Below, in pieces: positions 58,188 to 64,000 of a stretch of 64,000 nucleotides of DNA. The notes below the pieces were generated by a model. The model did not search any database and was not told the DNA's origin. It saw only the letters and a program-made list of their open reading frames with translations. The stretch covers positions 57,501 through 121,500 of the forward strand of contig CABIYO010000001.1 of NCBI GenBank assembly GCA_902362975.1, read 5' to 3'. Origin of the DNA: Caryophanales bacterium. GTDB lineage: Bacteria; Bacillota; Bacilli; Exiguobacteriales; Exiguobacteriaceae. Both the position numbers and the translations under genes were made by a program. The stretch's first letter is position 1. Every line of letters starts with the position of its first letter.

Positions 58188-58442
58188 ATGTGCGGTCGTC
58201 ACTGCATAAGTGAGACGGTCGAGTAGTTTACCGAGAATGAACCAAAAGAGAACTATGATGTACAGTGATAGGCTGTGGTAATGAAGATGAATGACGTACA
58301 AAGAAAACCAAGGTGTCTCGAGCAACCAAAATGGAGGCGAAGTAGATGTGCTTGTCATCCAATCCAGATACATTCATGATGCAGATCGTGACAGCAAATA
58401 AGGTGAACCGCAGTGTCAAACTCTTTATATAGAGACTTTCAC
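58179..58442 (-). pseudogene. Decayed small membrane-protein gene (two frameshifts)
   Basis: On the minus strand a GTG (58442) with AAGGAGG ten bases upstream starts MKVSI and meets a stop. One extra A near the start would give MKSLYIKSLTLRFTLFAV, a membrane helix, in the next frame. Around 58370 the sense shifts back, and ETPWFSLYVIHLHYHSL with a second helix and basic end (LLDRLTYAVTTAHKK) follows to a TGA. The joined product would be about 90 residues with two helices. Either a pseudogene or two sequencing slips. The ribosome site lies in the terminator stem of the oppA-type gene upstream. No family recognised. Confidence 0.45.
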
Positions 58443-58447
58443 GACAG

Positions 58448-58484
58448 AAAAACCTCCTTGATCCATGTAGGAATCAAGGAGGTT
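58448..58484 (-). terminator. Terminator of the OppA-type gene
   Basis: On the minus strand AACCTCCTTGAT pairs with ATCAAGGAGGTT, followed by TTTCT. Its 3' arm contains an AAGGAGG. Confidence 0.87.
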
Positions 58485-58491
58485 ATACTCA

Positions 58492-60117
58492 TTATTTGAC
58501 GTCAAGCCACTTGAAGCTCGCATCGGCACCGAACGGGTGACGATACATGTTCTCGATGTTTGAACGCTCTAAGTATGCCTCACCTTTTTGATAAATTGGA
58601 GCGATGGCAAAGTCTTCTTCGAGAAGGATGCGTTCTGCTTCTTGCATCGTTTCCCAACGTTTCATCTGATCGGCTTCTTTCTTCGCAGATTGAATCAACT
58701 GATCATACTCGTCATTCGAGTACTCCATACGGTTGAACGGTCCGTCTGTGACCCAGATGTCGAGGTATGTCATCGGATCCTGATAGTCAGGACCCCAACC
58801 AGCTGCAGAAACGTCATATTCGCCTTTCTCTTCAAGATCAAGGAAGTTTTTGAACGGTTGCTGTTTGATGTTAAGTGTCAAACCAGGCAAGTTCTTCTCA
58901 AGTTCGCCTTTGATGAACTCGTTTACTTTCTTGAACGCTTCTTCGTCACGTGAGAGGAACTCGAGTTCGATTGTTTCAACACCTAATTCTTCTAATCCTT
59001 TTTCCCACGCGGCTTTTGCTTCATCTACGTTGTAGTTGAGGAGGTCTGGATACTTCTCACGGAAGTCAGCTCCGTCTTCTGTGAACGTGAAGTCTTTCGC
59101 TACGATATAGTTCGCCGGTTGCGATCCATCTGTTAAGATGACATCTGTCACACTCTGTTTGTCGAATCCTTTCGCAAGTGCTTCACGGATGTTGACGTTT
59201 TGGAGCGCTTCGTTCTTTTGGTTGAAACGAAGGAAGTTGATTCGAGCATCGGCACGCGTTTTGAACTCATCGCTGTCTTCGAATTGCGGAACGAATTCAG
59301 AAGAGAGGAGCGTGTAGTCCGTTTCACCCGACTCGAACAAGTTGACCCCGGTCGATACGTCTTTTACGACTTTGACGTTGATTGTGTCCATCTTGACGTT
59401 TTCAGCATCCCAATATTCAGGGTTCTTCTTGTAAACCCATCCTGCATTGTCTTGCCACTCGCTCAAGACGTAAGGTCCGTTATAGAGTGTCTTGTCGACA
59501 GATGTTGCGAACTCTTCGCCTTGCTCTTTGACGTACTCTTGTTTTTGCGGCATATACGTTGGGAATCCAGTCAATCCTAAGAAATAAGGAGCTGGTGCTT
59601 CCAATTGTACTTCAAGCGTTTTTTCATCAATCGCTTTTGCACCGAGGTTGTCGAGCGGCATTTCACCTGCAAGGATTTTGTTCGCGTTTTTCAAGTCTTG
59701 AAGAATATAGGCATACTCCGCACCTGTTTCAGGATTGAGGGCACGTTTCCAAGAGTAAACGAAGTCTTCAGCTGTAATTGGAGAACCGTCCGACCAGTTT
59801 GCGTCACGTAACTTGAACGTGTATGTAAGACCATCCTCGGATACTTCGACATCTTCGGCAATCCCTGGTGTCGGTTGGTTGTTCTCGTCTAGACGATACA
59901 ATCCTTCGAACACGTTGTTTGTCACGATGACCGATGTCGAGTCTGTTGTAAGTGTCGGATCGAGCTGCGGCAAGTCCGTTGCCGATACCATTGTGATTTC
60001 TTTTTTCGCATCGTTCGAAGATGAACCTTCTGAACTTGATGAGTCATCTCCTGTGCTACAGGCAGCCGTCGCCAATAATGCGACCCCCGATAACGCTAAC
60101 CATTTTTTGTTACGCAT
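58492..60117 (-). CDS. Oligopeptide-binding lipoprotein (OppA/SBP family 5)
   Basis: A 541-residue extracytoplasmic solute-binding protein of peptide ABC transporters. The signal peptide MRNKKWLALSGVALLATAAC ends in a lipobox, then a Ser/Asp-rich spacer. SBP_bac_5 features include the VVTNNVFEGLYRL-like segment (VTNNVFEGLYRLDENN), GLTYTFKLRDANWSDGSPITAEDFVYSWKR and the C-terminal GWGPDYQDPMTYLD. It stands alone, without permease or ATPase genes, so it must feed a transporter encoded elsewhere. Of two adjacent ATG codons the second is better spaced from GGGAGG. Confidence 0.92.
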   Translation of the reverse strand: MRNKKWLALSGVALLATAACSTGDDSSSSEGSSSNDAKKEITMVSATDLPQLDPTLTTDSTSVIVTNNVFEGLYRLDENNQPTPGIAEDVEVSEDGLTYTFKLRDANWSDGSPITAEDFVYSWKRALNPETGAEYAYILQDLKNANKILAGEMPLDNLGAKAIDEKTLEVQLEAPAPYFLGLTGFPTYMPQKQEYVKEQGEEFATSVDKTLYNGPYVLSEWQDNAGWVYKKNPEYWDAENVKMDTINVKVVKDVSTGVNLFESGETDYTLLSSEFVPQFEDSDEFKTRADARINFLRFNQKNEALQNVNIREALAKGFDKQSVTDVILTDGSQPANYIVAKDFTFTEDGADFREKYPDLLNYNVDEAKAAWEKGLEELGVETIELEFLSRDEEAFKKVNEFIKGELEKNLPGLTLNIKQQPFKNFLDLEEKGEYDVSAAGWGPDYQDPMTYLDIWVTDGPFNRMEYSNDEYDQLIQSAKKEADQMKRWETMQEAERILLEEDFAIAPIYQKGEAYLERSNIENMYRHPFGADASFKWLDVK

Positions 60118-60275
60118 CATACAACCTCCCGAAAATTCTGATAATTTAGAATATGTTGTAATTAAACTACATCTGACATGAATATGCAATGGAATTTTTC
60201 AAATTATCCGAAAATATAAACTTATTTAGAATGGCTATTCAGCAATCCTTACAGGAAGTAGAATAGAAAAATCAA

Positions 60276-60310
60276 CGAATGATTATACAATATTTTTGTA
60301 TAGTTATTCG
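60276..60310 (+). promoter_or_regulatory. 35-bp imperfect palindrome upstream of the ArcD-type gene
   Basis: Arms CGAATGATTATACAA (60276-60290) and TTGTATAGTTATTCG (60296-60310) are inverted with two mismatches around TATTT. It is centred about 48 bases before the TTG start of the permease, in the gap to the divergent oppA-type gene. The AT-rich TATACAA/TTGTATA core resembles a repressor site; ArgR-type binding is possible but the match is not convincing. Confidence 0.55.
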
Positions 60311-60340
60311 TATAGACAGAGTAGTAGTGGAGGCGTTAAC

Positions 60341-61744
60341 TTGAAACAACATTCAGCCGGAATCGGCTTTTTCGGTCTAGCGGCAATGGTCGTCGGGACC
60401 ATGATTGGTGGAGGTGCGTTTAACCTCCCTGGTGCAATGGCACAGGGCGCAGGGGTCGGACCAGTTTTAATTGGATGGGGGATTACGGGTGTCGGCATGA
60501 TTATGCTCGCCTTTGTCTTTCAGTTTTTAGCTAACACGCGGCCAGAGCTAGAAGGTGGAATTTATGCTTATGCCCGTGAAGGTTTCGGGAAGTTTGTCGG
60601 ATTCAACAGCGGGTGGGGGTACTGGATGTCGGCTTGGATTGGGACAGTAGCCAACATCACGTTGATTTTCAGTACATTGGCTTATTTTTTCCCTGTTTTC
60701 TCATCAGAACATCGACTGTTTCGCTTGTTCGTGAGTGTCGTTCTGATTTGGGGTTTATTTTGGCTCATTTCACGCGGGATGCGTGAAGCGGCACTTCTCA
60801 ATATCGTGACAACGATCGCGAAACTCGTTCCGATTATCTTGTTTATCGTGTTGATTGTATTCGCATTTCAAATCGATACGTTCCAAGTCGATTTTTGGGG
60901 AGAAACAGGGTTTGCTTGGGCGGATGTGTTTCCACAAGTGAAGTCGACGATGCTCGTCACACTCTGGGCATTTGTCGGGATCGAGGGAGCGGTCGTGTTG
61001 TCATCGCGCGCACGTCATAAAAAAGATGTCGGTCGTGCCACGGTCATTGGTCTGATTGGAACTTTATTGATATATATGATGATCTCTATCTTCTCGTTTG
61101 GTGTCATGACACAGGAAGAACTCGCTGCGTTGCCTGAACCGTCGATGGCATATGTGTTAGAAGCGGTCGTCGGTCCGTTCGGCGCAACCTTGATTAACAT
61201 CGGACTGCTTGTGTCTTTGACAGGGGCATTGCTCGGTTGGACGATTTTAGCGACGGAGATTTCTTACGTGGCGAGCCGGGATGGGGTGTTTCCAAAAGTG
61301 TTTCACCGTATGAATGCGAACGAGACCCCGGTGAACGCACTATTCATCACCCAAGCGTTCACTCAAATCGTCACGGCCATCGCATTGTTTTCGGAACAGA
61401 CGTATCTCGTGCTTTCAAGCATCGCCGGAATCGCAGCGCTCGTTCCTTATCTATTTTCGGCACTCTATGGATGGATGGAGGCGAAGCGGACGACGTCGCT
61501 ACGGATGATGGTCGTTTCCGGGATTGCATCGCTATACGCCGCCTGGTTACTCTATGCTTCAGGATTCGAGTATGTCTTGATTGCGATGATTCTATACGCA
61601 CCCGGCATCTTCGTCTTTCTGTTGGCAGAACGGGAACAAGGACGACCTTTCTTGACCCGTACCCAGTCGATGATTGCCTTGATTATTCTACTATGTGCGA
61701 CCTATGGCATTTATGGGATTTGGACAGCCGCAATCGCCTTATAA
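60341..61744 (+). CDS. APC-family basic amino acid antiporter (ArcD-like)
   Basis: A 467-residue transporter with about 12-13 membrane helices. GLAAMVVGTMIGGGAFNLPGAMA (helix 1) with LEGGIYAYAREGFGKFVGF and GYWMSAWIG closely follow arginine/ornithine antiporters of the ArcD/ArgX type. Lysine or histidine exchange is also possible. No arc genes are adjacent. The start is TTG with GGAGG seven bases upstream, giving MKQHSAGIGFFG; an upstream TTG lies in the palindrome and has no site. Confidence 0.9.
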   Translation: MKQHSAGIGFFGLAAMVVGTMIGGGAFNLPGAMAQGAGVGPVLIGWGITGVGMIMLAFVFQFLANTRPELEGGIYAYAREGFGKFVGFNSGWGYWMSAWIGTVANITLIFSTLAYFFPVFSSEHRLFRLFVSVVLIWGLFWLISRGMREAALLNIVTTIAKLVPIILFIVLIVFAFQIDTFQVDFWGETGFAWADVFPQVKSTMLVTLWAFVGIEGAVVLSSRARHKKDVGRATVIGLIGTLLIYMMISIFSFGVMTQEELAALPEPSMAYVLEAVVGPFGATLINIGLLVSLTGALLGWTILATEISYVASRDGVFPKVFHRMNANETPVNALFITQAFTQIVTAIALFSEQTYLVLSSIAGIAALVPYLFSALYGWMEAKRTTSLRMMVVSGIASLYAAWLLYASGFEYVLIAMILYAPGIFVFLLAEREQGRPFLTRTQSMIALIILLCATYGIYGIWTAAIAL

Positions 61745-61784
61745 GAAAACTCACCGGCGCCTCAAGCGTCCGGTGAGTTTTTTG
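61745..61784. terminator. Bidirectional terminator between the antiporter and GGDEF-EAL genes
   Basis: AAACTCACCGG-CGC pairs with GCG-TCCGGTGAGTTT, with T runs on both strands. It includes the 3' end of the minus-strand gene. Confidence 0.9.
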
Positions 61785-63816
61785 ATGATCGAAGTAATTG
61801 TTCGATTGCACTAGGTGAAGCAGGTTTCGCATATAAATAGCCTTGGAAAGAATCGCAGTCTGTCGACTTTAAGTGAGCCAACATCTCTTCATCTTCGACT
61901 CCCTCCGCGACGACGTGGAGATTTAAGCTCTTCCCAAGATGGACGATGACATCGAGGAGATGAGATTTGGACGCCATCCAATCATCGAGAAAGACTTTAT
62001 CGATTTTGAGTTCATCGACCGGGAAGGACTTCAAATACTGTAAGGATGAGAAACCTGTCCCGAAATCATCAATTGACAGTCGATAGTTCAAACGCTTGAT
62101 TTGTTCCATGCGTTCGATGATTTCATCAGTCTGTTGCATGACGAGACTTTCCGTGATCTCCAAGATGATGTCTGCCGGGTCGAGCTGGAGCTGTTGCTTG
62201 ATGTTTCGTAACGTATTCAAAAAACTGTCGCTCCGGAATTGATTAGGAGAAATGTTGATTGCCATCGAGAGCGGTTGATCGAACTCGGCCTTCCATGTTT
62301 TCAGTTGTTTCGTTGCCTCTAAGATGACCCAGTTGTTGATGGGAACGATGAGTGCCATCTCTTCCGCGAGCGGAATGAACTCTGAAGGCGGGATTTGTCC
62401 GAGTTCTTCATGATGCCAACGAAGGAGTGCCTCAAAACCGATGAGACGGTCTGTGGCGAGTTCATACTTTGGCTGATATTCAAGATAAAAATGCTTTTCT
62501 TCAAGAGCACGGTACATCGCCTTCTCAATATGGATTTGTCTCGAGAAAGTAGCATCCATATCCTTTGTCACGAATTGAATCGTACCGACGCCAATCTGTT
62601 TCCCTTTGAAGAGGGCACTTTCAGCACATGTATACAGCTCCTCGAGCGAACTTGCCGAGGACGGATAAAACACGCATCCAATCGAAATCGATACCATGAT
62701 GGAGTGATGGTAAATCCGGAACGGACGTTGCAGTTCGTGTTGTAGATGTCGGAGTACTTGGAACACTTCTTCTTTAGATTCCTCGAAGAACATGACACCG
62801 AACAGTCCGCCTGTAGGGTGGAATAAAAGAGCGGATTCCGGAATGAGATGAAGTGCGCGCTCCTTGATTTGAATCAGGAGTTCGTTCCCGACACGAGAGC
62901 CGAATGATTCATTGATGATTTTAAAGCGGTCGATATCAAACAAGGCGATATGAAGGAGTCCTTCTCGCTCATCGATTTGCTGAAGGATAGAGTCGTAACG
63001 ACGTAAAAACCCTTTTTTATTATAAAGTCCGGTCAACTCATTTTGATAAGCGAGGAACTGGACTTCCTTTTCAAGGCGTTTCTTTTCCGACACATCAAAT
63101 CCGAAGGCGGTATATTGAATCACTTCATTCTTCTCACTAACAATTGGTACGACAGTCAAGTTGAGCCAACACGGCTCTGACTCATGTTGCTTACAGGAGA
63201 TCGGCATCTCGCCGTTCCAAATTCGATTCGTCGCCAGAGATTTTAAGATGTTATGCGAAATCACGTCTTGGTCACTCGAATCATGGATGAGCTCGAACCA
63301 TTCGCGGCCGATTAGCTGTTGCTCCGTCGCATCGAGTAGACTGCATAACGATGGGTTGATATCCACAATCTCCCCTTTCGCATTTGTCGCCAAGTAATGC
63401 GTGGACTGTTTGATCATCTCTTGAAAATGATGAAGTAGATTGAATTGTTCTATACTGATGAGAGGTCCAAATCCTTTTGGGAGAAACGCTAAAAAATAGC
63501 CATAGATCTCCTCGAGCGAAAACGATTGCAGGTAGGCAGTCGCATAGATGACGGAACCATCCTTATGTTGAAACGGCGTCATTGCCGTTGTCGAGAATGG
63601 GTATTGAAGGAGGAGCGGTGACCACGTTTCGAGTGCCTGGTCAAGCTGCTGGACGACCGGCAGCGGTTGATAGAGGACGTCTTGACGTTCCCAGCCGAAT
63701 AGAATCTCGGCGTGTTCATTCCATAATAGGACCGTACCATCTTGAGAAATATAACAACACGGAACAGACAAAGCATCGATGAACTGATCTACTGATAAAT
63801 CACGCAATGAAGCCAC
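61762..63816 (-). CDS. PAS-PAS-GGDEF-EAL protein with inactive GGDEF site
   Basis: A 684-residue cytoplasmic signalling protein. Two PAS domains (about 8-115 and 130-240, the second ending in a PAC-like FGFDVSEKKRLEKEV), a GGDEF domain (about 250-410) and an EAL domain (about 425-675). The GGDEF signature reads GGLFG, so c-di-GMP synthesis is not expected. EAL residues are intact (FEALLRW, EITES, DDFGTGFSSL, KIDKVF, EGVE), so phosphodiesterase activity controlled by the PAS domains is likely. The start is GTG with GGAGG seven bases upstream; an ATG eleven codons earlier has no site. Confidence 0.88.
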   Translation of the reverse strand: MASLRDLSVDQFIDALSVPCCYISQDGTVLLWNEHAEILFGWERQDVLYQPLPVVQQLDQALETWSPLLLQYPFSTTAMTPFQHKDGSVIYATAYLQSFSLEEIYGYFLAFLPKGFGPLISIEQFNLLHHFQEMIKQSTHYLATNAKGEIVDINPSLCSLLDATEQQLIGREWFELIHDSSDQDVISHNILKSLATNRIWNGEMPISCKQHESEPCWLNLTVVPIVSEKNEVIQYTAFGFDVSEKKRLEKEVQFLAYQNELTGLYNKKGFLRRYDSILQQIDEREGLLHIALFDIDRFKIINESFGSRVGNELLIQIKERALHLIPESALLFHPTGGLFGVMFFEESKEEVFQVLRHLQHELQRPFRIYHHSIMVSISIGCVFYPSSASSLEELYTCAESALFKGKQIGVGTIQFVTKDMDATFSRQIHIEKAMYRALEEKHFYLEYQPKYELATDRLIGFEALLRWHHEELGQIPPSEFIPLAEEMALIVPINNWVILEATKQLKTWKAEFDQPLSMAINISPNQFRSDSFLNTLRNIKQQLQLDPADIILEITESLVMQQTDEIIERMEQIKRLNYRLSIDDFGTGFSSLQYLKSFPVDELKIDKVFLDDWMASKSHLLDVIVHLGKSLNLHVVAEGVEDEEMLAHLKSTDCDSFQGYLYAKPASPSAIEQLLRSSKNSPDA

Positions 63817-63904
63817 ATCATTTCCTCCAATCTGTCCTGCTAAATGCATATTCTAATGTCAGTGTACCTTAATTTGCCAATTCAAGGAATGCATAAGTTC
63901 GTCA

Positions 63905-63934
63905 TTGTCAAAAGAAACAGGGACGTCATATACT
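63905..63934 (+). promoter_or_regulatory. Promoter of the gene at the window's right edge
   Basis: TTGTCA (63905-63910), 18 bp, TATACT (63929-63934), 38 bases before an ATG with AAGGGGGAAA upstream. Confidence 0.65.
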
Positions 63935-63971
63935 GAAAGAGTAAGATAGTTTTGAATAAGGGGGAAACAAT

Positions 63972-64000
63972 ATGTCAAAAACACTTGAAGTGATTAAGTT
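63972..64000 (+). CDS. 5' fragment of an unidentified gene (cut by window end)
   Basis: An ATG preceded by AAGGGGGAAACAAT opens MSKTLEVIK and runs off the window. A good promoter stands upstream. Nine residues are too few to name a family. Confidence 0.6.

Overview
The window looks like the chromosome of a low-to-mid GC Gram-positive of the order Bacillales, most likely Exiguobacterium or a close relative. The reasons are gene order and control signals. A purEKBCSQLFMNHD operon follows a yebG-like gene. A yerA / yerC / pcrB / pcrA / ligA / camS order matches the Bacillus subtilis pur-yer region. The dap-lysine operon ends in an alanine-racemase-like gene and lysA, as in staphylococci. Control is by guanine and lysine riboswitches, a CtsR heat-shock operator, PurR-type boxes and a NagR-type operator. 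The genus is inferred from memory of gene order and protein style, not from a search. I see no IS element, prophage, CRISPR array or tRNA.

Region 1 (1-14.5 kb): the 3' end of a 23S rRNA gene and a 5S rRNA gene, then a NETI-motif protein, an inverted Nudix hydrolase, and the complete twelve-gene IMP biosynthesis operon. That operon sits behind a promoter with paired PurBox-like sites and a guanine riboswitch with terminator. Region 2 (14.5-32.4 kb): a membrane-bound EAL protein with a degenerate GGDEF domain, a YerA-type amidohydrolase, the TrpR-like YerC, a TrkH/KtrB potassium channel subunit, a small membrane protein, pcrB-pcrA-ligA, an LPxTG surface protein with no obvious start codon, the CamS lipoprotein, and a CtsR-type cbpA-clpB pair. 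Two copies of a dispersed terminator-like repeat follow the LPxTG gene and clpB.

Region 3 (32.5-44.2 kb): a coupled pair of porphyrinogen oxidase and radical SAM/SPASM enzyme on the minus strand, a 54-residue membrane protein, glutaminase, a CHAD protein, a MATE exporter, the N-acetylglucosamine genes nagA-nagB with their GntR-family regulator nagR, an LCP cell-wall ligase, an AlaX-type editing protein and a GNAT acetyltransferase.

Region 4 (44.2-58.2 kb): a lysine riboswitch leads lysC-asd-dapA-dapB-dapH, followed by a class IV aminotransferase, an alanine-racemase homologue and lysA, which make DAP and lysine. After a nitroreductase, small coupled ORFs, a gamma-carbonic-anhydrase-like protein and adenine deaminase, a second lysine riboswitch controls an NhaC-type transporter, probably for lysine uptake. 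Region 5 (58.2-64 kb): a decayed small membrane-protein gene, an OppA-type lipoprotein, an ArcD-type antiporter behind a 35-bp palindrome, a PAS-PAS-GGDEF-EAL protein whose GGDEF site is lost, and the first codons of one more gene.

Together the genes cover purine synthesis and adenine salvage, DNA repair (PcrA, LigA), heat-shock proteostasis, amino-sugar use, lysine supply for wall and protein, and c-di-GMP breakdown. No single unmistakably new system stands out. The best leads are the radical SAM enzyme coupled to the porphyrinogen oxidase, the aminotransferase/racemase section of the lysine operon, several unassigned palindromic operators and the small unrecognised genes.
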